Positions 1 through 9,900 of a stretch of DNA of 64,000 nucleotides are shown here, in pieces. The first letter of the stretch is position 1, and each line of letters begins with the position of its first letter. The position numbers were made by a program, and so were the translations under genes. Origin of the DNA: Streptomyces mobaraensis (lineage in GTDB: Bacteria > Actinomycetota > Actinomycetes > Streptomycetales > Streptomycetaceae); contig NZ_CP083590.1 of NCBI RefSeq assembly GCF_020099395.1, positions 1,426,001-1,490,000 of the forward strand, written 5' to 3'. The notes below the pieces were generated by a model. The model was not told the DNA's origin. It worked only from the letters and a program-made list of their open reading frames with translations, and searched no databases.

Positions 1-164
1 CCCGCGTGGGGCTGCGCGCCGTCGCCGCGCTACGGCGGCTGGTCGAACGACTCGAGGCGCTCCAGGTCGACAACGCCCGGAGGCTGGGCTGGTCGTGGGA
101 GGAGATCGGCGCCCAACTCGGTGTGAGCAGGCAGGCAGTCCACAAGAAGCACGCCCGGAGGTAG
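1..164 (+). CDS. HTH-domain protein, 3' end only
   Basis: The window opens inside this gene; the visible frame runs from base 3 to a TAG at 162-164. The 53 visible residues end in a helix-turn-helix of the sigma-70 region 4 / MerR type, with a W-E-E-I-G-A-Q-L-G-V-S-R-Q-A-V-H core followed by a basic tail. Small proteins of this kind commonly precede Clp-N genes in streptomycetes. The stop lies 6 bases before the next ATG, so the two are probably co-transcribed. DNA binding is inferred from the HTH; the target is unknown. Confidence 0.75.
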   Translation, partial: RVGLRAVAALRRLVERLEALQVDNARRLGWSWEEIGAQLGVSRQAVHKKHARR

Positions 165-170
165 ACGACG

Positions 171-776
171 ATGTTCGAAAGGTTCACCAAGGAAGCCCGG
201 TTCACGGTGATCGGCGCCCAGGAGGAGGCACGCATCCTCCGCCACTCCCGGATCGGCGCCGAGCACCTGCTCGCCGCCGTCGCCGGCCGCCCGCAGTCCC
301 TGGGCGGCGCCGCCCTCTTCCGCCTCGGCATCACCCCCGATGCGTGCCGGGAGGCGATCCGTTCGACGGGGGATCTGGACGAGGACGACGCGGAGGCGCT
401 GCGCGCGCTGGGCATCGACCTCTCGGCCGTACGGGCCCGCGCGGAGCGGGCCTTCGGGCCGGGGGCGCTGGACCGCGCGCCGGGCGGGGCGAGCGGGACG
501 GGCGGGACCGACGAGACGGCGTCCCGGTGGTGGCCGTTCCGCTCCGCGAAGGGGCCCCGGCCGCATGTCCCGTTCGCCGTGGAGGCCAAGCGGGCCCTGG
601 AACAGTCCCTGCGGGAGGCGCTCGCCCGCAAGGAGAACTGGATCGGCACCGAGCACGTCGTCCTCGGCGTCCTGGCCCTCGACCACCCGCCGGTGGTACG
701 GGTCCTCCGGACCCTCGGTACCGACCCGCAGACGCTGCGCGCCGACCTGCTGGCCCATCTGCGGCCGGCGGCCTGA
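171..776 (+). CDS. Clp N-terminal domain protein
   Basis: The 201-residue protein has two Clp-N-type helical repeats. The first is at about residues 1-60 (motif IGAEHLLAAV) and the second at about 130-200 (motif IGTEHVVLGVLAL). They are joined by an Ala/Gly-rich linker. No AAA+ ATPase domain follows, so it is not a Clp ATPase. Stand-alone Clp-N proteins are thought to bind substrates or partners of the Clp machinery. It follows the HTH gene by 6 bases and is likely in the same operon. The exact role is not known. Confidence 0.85.
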   Translation: MFERFTKEARFTVIGAQEEARILRHSRIGAEHLLAAVAGRPQSLGGAALFRLGITPDACREAIRSTGDLDEDDAEALRALGIDLSAVRARAERAFGPGALDRAPGGASGTGGTDETASRWWPFRSAKGPRPHVPFAVEAKRALEQSLREALARKENWIGTEHVVLGVLALDHPPVVRVLRTLGTDPQTLRADLLAHLRPAA

Positions 777-885
777 GGCGAAGCCGACCCGTTGGGAGCG
801 CACCTCTGAGGAAGGGGCCGGGGCGCACCGACCGCGCCGAAGGCGCGAAGGAGGCCCCGACCCCACCGACTCGACCAGGCCGAGC

Positions 886-1344
886 TCAGACCTGTGTGGT
901 GTACCAGTGCTGCCAGGAACCGCCGTTGGGGTCGTGCATGTTGATCCCCGCACCGTCCCAGGTGTCGTCCGCCCGCTGGACCTGGGCGATCTGCCCGTTC
1001 AGATCGGTGTGGAGCTCGCGGTTCCAGAAGAACCAGCGCTGGTTGGCGTTGCCGTGACAGTCCCCGACCGCCTGGACGGCCTCGTTGATGCCGCCGTTGC
1101 GGACGTCGAGGCAGTGCATGTTCGCGAGGCTGCGGAGCTTCTTGCCGTCCCACATCCACCACTGGGACGAACCGTTGCCGCAGGTGCGGATCTCGACGTT
1201 GTCGCCGTTCACGGTCAGGCACTTGCCACTGCGGTCGTTGCGGATCTCGAAGGCGTCCAGGGCCGAAGCGGGGGTGGCGGCCAGGACCGGCACGGCCGCG
1301 GCCAGCCCCAGCGCCAGTGTCCCCGCCACAAGTGCTCGTCTCAT
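886..1344 (-). CDS. secreted ricin-type beta-trefoil lectin domain protein
   Basis: ATG at 1344 gives 152 residues. The start is chosen because a clear signal peptide begins there (basic MRR, then an Ala/Leu/Val core ending in a TPASA cleavage motif); the longer reading frame upstream lacks any such feature. The mature part carries the repeated aromatic Q-x-W-like motifs of carbohydrate-binding beta-trefoils (SQWWMW, NQRWFFW, SWQHWY) and paired Cys residues (KCLTV, IRTCG, MHCLDV, GDCHG). It is probably an extracellular sugar-binding protein. There is no catalytic domain, so the ligand is unknown. Confidence 0.8.
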   Translation of the reverse strand: MRRALVAGTLALGLAAAVPVLAATPASALDAFEIRNDRSGKCLTVNGDNVEIRTCGNGSSQWWMWDGKKLRSLANMHCLDVRNGGINEAVQAVGDCHGNANQRWFFWNRELHTDLNGQIAQVQRADDTWDGAGINMHDPNGGSWQHWYTTQV

Positions 1345-1778
1345 CACGGAACCGTTTCTCTCGCGTGCCCCGGAGGGAGCGCCGGGCGGCGGCTCCCCCA
1401 GGCGGCTCCACGGCCCCACCGGCAACCGGCGGGCACGTGGCACCACCCGCCGCAGCCTTGCCCGGGGGCCGCGAGATCACTCGAGTCGGGGGCGTACTGG
1501 CGGCAACACGCCGTTCGCGCTTCCGGGCGACCGGACGGATCAGGCCACCGGGCCGGAGGGGGCGGCGGGGTACGGCGACCGGGCGAGGTACGGCGACCGG
1601 GCGCGCACCGCCCGCCCACGGACCGACCACCGACTCCGGCGGGCGGTCGCCCCTCCCGCCGGGCGGCCCATGGCTCCACCGGGCGGCCGACGGCGCGTCT
1701 GGGGCGGGCCTGGTCACACGACTGGAGTCACCCTGCCCGCCCATCCATCCGTCCACCCACCGGTCCGGCGCGATCTCA
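1345..1778. other. intergenic region without recognisable gene
   Basis: About 430 bases lie between the lectin start and the end of the FAD oxidoreductase. All open frames through it are low-complexity Pro/Arg/Gly-rich translations expected from GC-rich DNA. It holds short direct repeats near 1570-1605 (GGTACGGCGACCGGGCG type). The promoter of the lectin gene is presumably at its left edge. I see no RNA gene or terminator that stands out. Confidence 0.5.
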
Positions 1779-3200
1779 TCAGCCCCGCCCGCCCCGCAAC
1801 CTCCCCCACACCACCCGCGCCGCATGATGCCCCGACATCCCATGCACGCCCGGCCCCGGCGGCACCGCCGACGAGCAGAGGAAAACGGCGGGATGGGCGG
1901 TCGCGTACGGCACCCGGGCAAGCTTGGGCCGGACGAGCAGCCGCAATCCGGCCACCGAGCCACACGCGATGTCGCCGCCGACGTAGTTGGCGTTGCGAGC
2001 GGCGAGCGCCGGCGGCCCCGCGACGGCCCGGGCCAGCACCAGATCGCGGAAACCGGGCGCGAACCGTTCGACCTGACGCTCGATCACCTCCGTCGCGTCA
2101 CCGCGCCAGCCGTTGGGCACATGCCCGTACACCCAGAACGTGTGCTTGCCCTCCGGCGCACGGCTGGGGTCGACGATGCTGGGCTGGGCGGTGATGAGGA
2201 AGGGAACGGAGGGGTCCCGCCCGTGGACGGCGGCGCTCAGCGCCTCGCGGATCTCCCCGTACGTCGGGCCGACGTGCACCGTCCCGGCGCGGCGCGCGGC
2301 CTCGGCGCGCCACGGCACGGGCCCGGACAGCGCGTAGTCGATCTTGAAGACGGAGGGTCCGTAGCGGAAGCCGCGGTAGGCGTCGCCCAGCCCGGCGATC
2401 CGGGCGAGGGCGGTCGGCGAGGTGTCGAAGACGTAGGCGCGGGCGGGCGGCAGCTCGTCGAGCCGCCGCACCTCGAAGCCGGTGTGGATCGCGCCGCCGC
2501 ACTCGCGCAGGTACGAGGCCAGCGCGTCGGCGATGGCCTGCGAGCCGCCGCGCGGCACGGGCCAGCCGCGCTCGTGCGCGGCCAGGGCGAAGACCAGGGC
2601 CATCCCGGCCGTGCCGAGGCCGGTGAGCGGCGCGATGCCGTGCGCGGCCAGCCCGGCGAACAGCGCCCGCGCCTTGGCGTCGCGGAACCGGCGCACGTAG
2701 ACGGCCGCGGGCAGCCCCGCCGACAGCCCGAACCGGGCGTACCCCACCGGGTCGCCGGGCAGCCCGTCCCACTGGGTGCGCAGGAAGTCCCGGGCGAGGG
2801 CGTCCCACTTGCCGTGGAAGGGCTCGACGGCCCGCCGGTACACGCCCGCGTCGTGCTCCCCGAGGGAGGCGGCCGTCTCGCCCACCCGCCGGGAGAGGAC
2901 GGCGGCCGACCCGTCGGGGAAGGGGTGCGCCATCGGCAGCCCGGGGTGGAGCCACTCCAGACCGTGCCGGGCGAGCGGCATGCCCTCGAACGCGGGCGAG
3001 CCGATGCCGAGCGGGTGCACGGCGGAGCACGGGTCGTGGCGGAAGCCGGGGAGGGTCAGCTCCTCGGTGCGGGCACCGCCGCCGATGCCGTCGGCGGCCT
3101 CGAAGACCTCGACGGACAGGCCGCGGCGGGCCAGTTCCACGGCGGCGGTCAACCCGTTGGGGCCGGCCCCTACGACGACGGCGTCGAGCATGGTGGGCAC
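1779..3200 (-). CDS. FAD-dependent oxidoreductase (phytoene desaturase-like amine oxidase family)
   Basis: The 473-residue protein begins with a dinucleotide-binding fold, [20 protein letters not shown], then an E and a GG-R-T segment ([15 protein letters not shown]) typical of phytoene dehydrogenase/NAD(P)-FAD oxidoreductases. The C-terminal part carries the family's second FAD-contact region ([11 protein letters not shown]). GTG at 3200 follows a GAGGGGAG ribosome site by 7 bases; ATG at 3191 is an alternative. The substrate is unknown, and no carotenoid genes are adjacent, so a carotenoid role should not be assumed. Confidence 0.85.
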   Translation of the reverse strand: MPTMLDAVVVGAGPNGLTAAVELARRGLSVEVFEAADGIGGGARTEELTLPGFRHDPCSAVHPLGIGSPAFEGMPLARHGLEWLHPGLPMAHPFPDGSAAVLSRRVGETAASLGEHDAGVYRRAVEPFHGKWDALARDFLRTQWDGLPGDPVGYARFGLSAGLPAAVYVRRFRDAKARALFAGLAAHGIAPLTGLGTAGMALVFALAAHERGWPVPRGGSQAIADALASYLRECGGAIHTGFEVRRLDELPPARAYVFDTSPTALARIAGLGDAYRGFRYGPSVFKIDYALSGPVPWRAEAARRAGTVHVGPTYGEIREALSAAVHGRDPSVPFLITAQPSIVDPSRAPEGKHTFWVYGHVPNGWRGDATEVIERQVERFAPGFRDLVLARAVAGPPALAARNANYVGGDIACGSVAGLRLLVRPKLARVPYATAHPAVFLCSSAVPPGPGVHGMSGHHAARVVWGRLRGGRG

Positions 3201-3392
3201 CGGCGGACTCCCCTCGTGAGCGCGTGGGCCGGGATGGGGCGGAACGGGACGAATAGGACGCGAGCGGGGCGGCAGGACAAGCGGGACGGGCGGGACGGGC
3301 GCGGCGGCCCTCCGCGGGAACCCCTGCCGGAATCCCCGGCCGGATTCCCCTGCCGGGATCCCTGCCGGAACGCCTCGCCCGGAAACCCCTGC

Positions 3393-4214
3393 TCAGACCG
3401 CCAGAAGCCCCAGGATACGCGCGAGCGTCCCCGCATCCCGCGCGGCGGAGAACGGCATCGTGTTGCCCCCGCCGATCCGGAACGGCACGCCCGCCACCGT
3501 CGCACTCGCCCCGCCCGCCTCGGCGACCAGCAGCAGCCCGGCGGCGTGATCCCAGGCATTGGGCCACGTGAAGGCGACCGCGTCGGCCGCCCCACGTGCC
3601 ACGTTCAGGTACTCCAGCCCCGCCGAGCCGCACGGCCGCGGCACCACGCCGGGCGTGTCGAGCCGCGCGAGCACGCGCTTCTCGTGGTCGTCGGTGAAGT
3701 CGTAGTGCGATATCGCCACCCGCAGCTCGGCGTCGGGCACGGCGGGCCCGGGACGCAGCGGTGTCCCGTCGAGGAAGGCACCGCCGCCCTTGCGGGCGGT
3801 GGCCATCTCGTCCAGCGCGGGCGCGTACGTCCAGGAGGCGAGCAACTCGCCGCGGTGCGCGAGGCAGACGAGCGTGGCGAAGCCGGGGTCACCGTGCACG
3901 AACTGCCGGGTGCCGTCGACCGGGTCCACGATCCACACCGGATCGTCCCCGTGCAGCGCCTCCAGCACGGCCGGGTTGGCGTGCACACCCTCCTCGCCGA
4001 CCACCCGCGACCCGGGCAGCAGCGCGGTGAGCGACGCCGTCAGGTGCTCCTCGGCCAGCCGGTCGGCGACCGTCACCAGATCGTGCGGCCCCTTCTTCTC
4101 GACGACCTCGTGGGCGGCGAGCTGCCGGAAGCGCGGCATGATCTCGGCAGCGGCGGCCTTGCGCACCGCTTCCTCGACGTCGGTCAGGTCCCCTGCGAGA
4201 AAGTCATCGATCAT
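3393..4214 (-). CDS. hisN: inositol monophosphatase family phosphatase, probably histidinol-phosphatase
   Basis: The 273-residue protein shows the complete IMPase signature: a metal-binding GEEG, the WIVDPVDGTRQF motif, and the C-terminal WDHAAGLLLVAEAGG motif. Best matches in my memory are actinobacterial HisN-type histidinol-phosphatases, which remove phosphate from histidinol phosphate in histidine synthesis. ATG at 4214 gives the family's usual length and an M-I-D-D start; the longer upstream reading is a random extension. No other his genes are nearby, so the exact substrate is inferred from family only. Confidence 0.82.
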   Translation of the reverse strand: MIDDFLAGDLTDVEEAVRKAAAAEIMPRFRQLAAHEVVEKKGPHDLVTVADRLAEEHLTASLTALLPGSRVVGEEGVHANPAVLEALHGDDPVWIVDPVDGTRQFVHGDPGFATLVCLAHRGELLASWTYAPALDEMATARKGGGAFLDGTPLRPGPAVPDAELRVAISHYDFTDDHEKRVLARLDTPGVVPRPCGSAGLEYLNVARGAADAVAFTWPNAWDHAAGLLLVAEAGGASATVAGVPFRIGGGNTMPFSAARDAGTLARILGLLAV

Positions 4215-5025
4215 ACGCCCATCGAACCATGCCCCACCGACAACCGGGGCCGGGGAGGTGGCCGGGGGCCGACGGAGAGGTGAACGGGCCGCGGGGACGC
4301 GCCTGGCGGAAGGCCACACCATGCCGACGCGACGTATCGGAGACCGCCCGCTCGGGAGTGGCAGTGGTGGGGGCCCGGCGTCGTGGCCCTCGGCGCGCGG
4401 TCCTCGGCGTAAAGGCGGGAACCCGGGCCGACGACGAACCGAAACCGTTCCGGACCGATCCGGCGCCGGAACGCCTGCCCCAGGCGACACATGCCGCGTC
4501 GGCATACCGCCCACGGCCACCGGCAGCCACCCACAGCCGCCCACGGTGGTGCACCTCGCCGCGGTCGACCACTACGACCCGGCCATCGCCGGACCGGGAC
4601 CGGCCGGCTGCCGCGGCCGATCCTGGGCGTCGCGGTGCTCCCCCGGGTCCGGTCGCGCCCCGAGGCCCTCACGGACCACGCCGACGACCCGGGCCGCACG
4701 CTCCACCCGGGCGACGGCACACCGTTCACCTCCAGCCGGCTGTTCGGCCGTAGGCGTTTCCACGCCCGTGCGACGAGGAGGCGGACGCGGCGGAACGGAC
4801 CTGGCGCCTCGACGGCCCGTGACCTGGCAAGCGTCCGACGGCGGACGGCCTCCCGGCGTCCCCGAGCAGCCGCTCGCCCTCCTCACCCGCGCCCGGGGCT
4901 CGGCGGCGACCCGAGCCGTCTCCTCCCGGTGCGCGGGGCCGTTCCGAAGCCTCACGGCTGCGCATTACGTCGTAGAAAACGCGGTGCCCGCTCTTGTGGC
5001 GGAAACCAGTCCCTAGCCTGGGGCG
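4215..5025. other. long intergenic region
   Basis: About 810 bases lie between the phosphatase start and the next gene. Several frames are open through it but give low-complexity Arg/Pro/Ala-rich translations without domains. A stretch around 4600-4770 in one forward frame reads more like protein (motifs RPEALTDH, TPFTSSRLF) and could be a decayed coding remnant, but I cannot name it. I see no convincing RNA gene. Confidence 0.35.
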
Positions 5026-5646
5026 ATGGCCGACACCCGGGATGAGCTTCCACACCGGAATCGGACGCCTCGACACGTACCCCACCGCTGGGTGTGGGCG
5101 GGGACAGGGCTGCTCGCGGTGGGCGTGGTGCTGCTGGCGACGACGATGCAGTTGCGGGCGACGACGCCGTACCGGAACGGAGCCGCGCCGCCCACAGCCA
5201 CGCCTTCGACGTCCAGGCCACCGAGTGCCGGGGTGACCGCACCCGCGCCGCCCTCGAAAACGCGTCCGACGAACGTCCCGCCTCGCACCGGCTCCACACC
5301 TACGCCCCACCCGCCCGCCAAAGGCCACCCCACCAGGTCCGACACGGCCGGCCCGCCCGGCGGTACCTCCCCGGTGAGGCGCCGGCCCGGCGACTCCACG
5401 GACCCACCCGTCGCAGACCGCCCGCCCCCGAACCCGCCCGTCGCGGAACCGGTGGGCGACGCCGTCGCGATCGTGACGGGGGTCTCGGGACTGGTGTCGG
5501 CAGTGGCCGGGCTCATCACCGCGCTCGTGGGCCTGAGTTCCCTCCGCGCGGCCCGGAACGGCAGCCCGCAGAACCCCCCGGACCCCGCCCCGGAGCCACC
5601 GGCGGGAACACCACCCGACCTGCCGCCCGAACCACCGGCCACATGA
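5026..5646 (+). CDS. membrane-anchored Pro/Thr-rich protein of unknown function
   Basis: The 206-residue protein has a short basic N-terminus, a transmembrane segment at about residues 24-41 (VWAGTGLLAVGVVLLATT), and a Pro/Thr/Ser-rich spacer of about 100 residues. A second hydrophobic stretch follows at about 145-172 (AIVTGVSGLVSAVAGLITALVGL), then a Pro-rich tail. No enzyme domain is visible. A TAGCCT hexamer lies 6 bases before the ATG, so the transcript could be leaderless. The overall plan is that of small streptomycete membrane proteins with no known role. Confidence 0.6.
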   Translation: MADTRDELPHRNRTPRHVPHRWVWAGTGLLAVGVVLLATTMQLRATTPYRNGAAPPTATPSTSRPPSAGVTAPAPPSKTRPTNVPPRTGSTPTPHPPAKGHPTRSDTAGPPGGTSPVRRRPGDSTDPPVADRPPPNPPVAEPVGDAVAIVTGVSGLVSAVAGLITALVGLSSLRAARNGSPQNPPDPAPEPPAGTPPDLPPEPPAT

Positions 5647-5821
5647 AAAGCGGCCCCCGCCCTTGGGCAGGATGTCGGATGGGCGCTCGTGGCACCCGTT
5701 GCCGGAGCACGGGAAACGCCACAGCCCGGGTATACCGGACGCTCGGGCCGTACCCCCAGCACGTACCGTGACTGTATCCGCCGCGGAGACCGGCTCAGCG
5801 GCGACGTCAGGAGGGTGCACA

Positions 5822-6877
5822 GTGCACGGGGAGTACAAGGTGCCGGGCGGCAAGCTGGTCGTCGTGGACCTGGACGTCGCGGAGGGGGCCCTCCATGACG
5901 TCCGGGTGGCGGGCGACTTCTTCCTGGAGCCCGACGAGGCGTTGTTCGCCATCAACCGGGCGCTCGAAGGGGCCAACGCCGACCTGGCGGCCCCGGAACT
6001 CGCCGCCCGCATCGACGCGGCGCTCCCCGAGGGGACCGTCATGTTCGGCCTCACCTCGGAGGCCGTCGGCGTCGCGGTCCGCCGCGCGCTCGCGAACGCC
6101 ACCGACTGGCACGACTACGACTGGCAGGTCATCCACGAGGGCCCTCAGTCCCCCGCCCTCCACATGGCCCTGGACGAGGTCCTGACGGCCGAGGTCGCCG
6201 CCGGCCGCCGACCGCCGACGCTGCGGGTGTGGGAGTGGGAATCCCCGGCCGTGATCATCGGCAGCTTCCAGTCACTGCGGAACGAAGTCGACATGGAGTC
6301 CGCCGAGCGCCACGGCATGACGGTCGTCCGCCGCATCAGCGGTGGCGGAGCCATGTTCGTGGAGCCCCAGAGCACGATCACGTACTCGCTCTACGTCCCG
6401 GACTCCCTCGTCCAGGGACTCTCCTTCGCCGACAGCTACGCCTACCTCGACGACTGGGTACTGGCCGCCCTCGGCGACATGGGCATCAAAGCCTGGTACC
6501 AGCCGCTGAACGACATCGCCACCGAATCCGGCAAGATCGCCGGCGCCGCCCAGAAGCGCATGGTCGGCGGCAACGGCGCCGTACTGCACCACGTGACGAT
6601 GGCCTACGACATCGACGCCGACAAGATGCTCGAGGTCCTCCGCATCGGCCGCGAAAAACTCTCCGACAAGGGCACCAAGAGCGCCAAAAAGCGCGTAGAC
6701 CCCCTCCGCCGCCAGACCGGCCTCCCCCGCGCCGAGGTCATCGACCGCATGATCGCCTCCTTCCGGAGCCGGTACGGCTGCTCGGCCGGCGCGGTGACCG
6801 AAGAGGAGATGGCCCGCGCGGTCGAGCTCGCGCAGACGAAGTTCTCGTCAGAGGAGTGGACGGCGCGGGTGCCGTAG
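5822..6877 (+). CDS. lplA: lipoate-protein ligase with N-terminal accessory domain
   Basis: GTG at 5822 is chosen because a perfect AGGAGG (5809-5814) sits 7 bases upstream. The 351-residue protein begins with an accessory domain (residues about 1-90, VHGEYKVPGGKLV) like the C-terminal domain of E. coli LplA. The catalytic BPL/LplA domain follows, with the lipoate/AMP motif RRISGGGAMF, GSFQS, and the lysine loop KIAGAAQKR. It would attach lipoic acid, via lipoyl-AMP, to E2 and GcvH proteins in the cytoplasm. The domain order is reversed relative to E. coli LplA. Confidence 0.88.
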   Translation: MHGEYKVPGGKLVVVDLDVAEGALHDVRVAGDFFLEPDEALFAINRALEGANADLAAPELAARIDAALPEGTVMFGLTSEAVGVAVRRALANATDWHDYDWQVIHEGPQSPALHMALDEVLTAEVAAGRRPPTLRVWEWESPAVIIGSFQSLRNEVDMESAERHGMTVVRRISGGGAMFVEPQSTITYSLYVPDSLVQGLSFADSYAYLDDWVLAALGDMGIKAWYQPLNDIATESGKIAGAAQKRMVGGNGAVLHHVTMAYDIDADKMLEVLRIGREKLSDKGTKSAKKRVDPLRRQTGLPRAEVIDRMIASFRSRYGCSAGAVTEEEMARAVELAQTKFSSEEWTARVP

Positions 6878-6907
6878 GGGACGTTCCGCGCCGCGGTCAG
6901 CTGTCCG

Positions 6908-9900
6908 TCATACTGCTGCCCCTTTGATCTCCCGATGGTGGTCGAGGACGTCGACGACCGCGTGCAGGGCGTCGGGCACCCTGCCGGCCAACACCGGCAG
7001 GGCCCGGTACCAGCCGGCCGTTCCGAGGACGGAGTGGATGAGGTCCTTGGCAGCGGTGTGGTCGGTCGTGCTGACCGACAGGGCGTGCCCGGCGAGCACG
7101 CGGAGCACGGAGATCGCCCACTCGTCGTCCGCGCCGGTGGCCAGGTCCAGACGGGCTGGGGCGCCCAGCATCTGGGCGGCCACTGCGGTCATGGCGGTGG
7201 CTCGCTGTACCGGGTCCGTCAGGTAGTCGACCACCCGTCGGGCGTTTTTGACGTCACCCCGCGCGGCATGCAGCAGGCCGAGTCCGGTGACGAGGACGGG
7301 TTCGGTGGCGCCGCGCGTCCGTGCCTCGTCCTCGGCGGTGAGCAAGGCGCCGTCGACGGGCGTACCGGCCGCGAGGCGGAGCAGGGCGCCGGCGATGTCG
7401 GCGCCGTAACCACTCAACAGGCCGGGCCGCTCGACGCCGGGGATGATGGCCTCCTGAGCGAGCCCCACTTCAACGGCCAAGCCGACTCGCCGTCGGTAGC
7501 GGCGTTCCCATCCACTCGACTTCCTGCGCGCGTCAGGCTGGGCCCAACCCGCCGCTCGTTCGGCCAAACCCGCGTGAGCGAAGGCTTGCGCCACCAGGCC
7601 CCGCATGCGCGCGGTCTCCTCGTCCGCGACAGCGATCCCCCGTGCTACGGACTCCGCCTCCTCCGCACACCGCGACGCCTCGTCGAGCCGCCCCACGTCG
7701 GCGTGCGCGACGGCGGCGCTCGTGAGGATCCGAATCCGCATGACTGCGTCCGGTTCCCCGGCCGCCAGGGCGCGGGCCTCCGCCGCACCCTGATCACCGT
7801 CGCGCACCAGCGCCTCGGTAAGGAACGGCAGCCAGGTGATGGCCTGTTCACAGCTCTGGTTTCGAGACGACTCGATGAGCCGGGCCAAGCAGTCCCGCGC
7901 TTCGGGGCCGGCGCCGCGATCGGCGTGATGTTTCATCTCCGCCAGCAACCGGTCGACCGGATTCGCTTCGTCAGGCCGGCCGTCGAGCACGATCCGAGCC
8001 CGTGTGGTGATTTCTGCGGGCGCCCCGTCGAGCAGCCGACGCGCTCGGCGCGACGAACTGTCGACGTCGAGCAGGCTTCGCACCACTCTGGACAGCGTCT
8101 CGCCGAGACGGTCGTCCGCTGGGCCTGTCAGGAGCGCACGCATCCTGTCGTGTGCCGCATCGGCCAAGGTCCGCGCATCGTCCGGCAGTGTCTCCGCGAG
8201 CGCGGAAGCGGCCAGCGCGGCACAGTCCACGGCCGCCGGTCCGGCGGTCTCCACGTCGAGCGTAAGGGCGAACTCCATCATCCGGCGGTGCAGAGCCTCG
8301 GCCCTTGCCGGGTCGGCGCGGGCCACGGCAGTCCACATCTCCACGGCGACGGCGTGCTGTTCCTCCGCCATGAAGGCCAGATAGTCGGCTTGACCCGCCA
8401 CGTCGTCGAGGATCTCGGCGGCACGGTCGGGGTGGGAGCCGCACAGTCGCGACGCGGCTTCGGCCGCTGCGGAGAAGTGGCTGGGATGACAGACATTGAC
8501 CATGTTCAGCAGTCGGACCGCATCCTCCGGCTTCCCCGCGGCGGCAAGCAGGGCGGCGGCCTCCGGCACGACCTTGTCGGCGTCAAGCTCTTCGGCCGGG
8601 GCCGTCAAGGCGTTCTGGTACCGCGCCCGTTCGGCCCAACCGGCAGCCTCGCACGCGAATTCCCGCGCCTTCTTCTCGTCCCGGTCCAGCAGTACCTGTG
8701 TGACGTCCATCAGCCGCTTGGCCTTCGAGGCTGGGTCGGCGGGGGTGAGGGCGAGCGCCCTCGCCCGTGCCGTGTCCCCGACCAGTGCCAGGGCTTTCAC
8801 GACGGCGCGCGGGGCCGTCCGGTCCTCACGCTCCAGGAAATACCGCGAGGCGGCGACCTGCGCCAGCACCTCAGGCGTCGGCTTCATACGCGCCACTTCG
8901 TCGAGCGAGGCCAAGGCGAGGTCGGCTCGGTAGAGGTTGGCCAGGCGCAGGTGGCGGCGGTGGTCCAGGGCGAAGGCGAGGAAGCGGGGGGCGTCACCGG
9001 AGTCGCGGAGAAGTTCCTGGTAGCCGTTGAGCAGGTAGAGAGGGGTGTTCGACGGCCATTCTTCGCTGCGGTAGCTGTCGGCCCAGTCGTGCAACCGCTG
9101 CGTCAGAGAAGCGAGCGTGATGTCGCCCAACTTCTGTGCAGCCGTGCTGTACAAGTCTTTGTGGGCCAGAACGTAAGAGTCCGGATCCAATTCCTCGTAG
9201 CTCACGTTGCGGCCTGCCACATTGCGCAACATACGCTCGAAATGAGCGGGGGTCAGCAGTTCAGGGTGCCCACCGAGTCGCATCAGCTCAGCAAGAGCTG
9301 AGTATCCGAGCCCTCGCCGAGACACAGCAAGGAGCCCAATTATCTCCGCACCCTCACGGGTACTAAGCAGCGCCTCCAAGTCTCGGGAAGCTGATTTGCG
9401 CAGGCGGTTTGCAGCACGAGACGGTCGGAAGCCCGGGAGCACCTCGGAGTTGAGCAAAGGATGGTCGTCACCCACATCATCGGGGACTGGAGGATGCCAG
9501 CGCCTGGCAACCACCACCCGGAGGCCGTGTGGAGTCACCTTCGGCAGAAGGGAAGCGATACTCCGCAGGGGACGGCAGATACCGCTGCTCTGGTCCCATC
9601 TGAATCGCCCTGCTTCCGCATCCTCGTCCAGTCCATCAACGAGTAACACCAGGTTTCGTCCTCGTGATCGGCTCACCTGGGCCGCACTTTCGTACAAAGC
9701 GAAGAGAACGGCATCATCAACGAGATCTCCAGGGGGCGGATCTTCGACTCCGACGAGCCGACTGAGTTGGGTAACCATCACCTCGTGGAAGTTCTTTGCC
9801 CTATCAGCACTGGACCCCCAACGGACAAAATAGCTGATGAGGTCCACCTCATCAGGCATATGAAAGGTGACGAAATCGGCAAGCAACACAGACTTGCCAG

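Noticed and set aside
1345..1778. Long open frames on both strands
   Set aside because: Translations are Pro/Arg/Gly-rich without domains; typical of non-coding GC-rich DNA.
4229..5016. Overlapping open frames that could be a gene between the phosphatase and the membrane protein
   Set aside because: No frame has a consistent domain or a ribosome site; only a short stretch looks protein-like, so it is described as an intergenic region.
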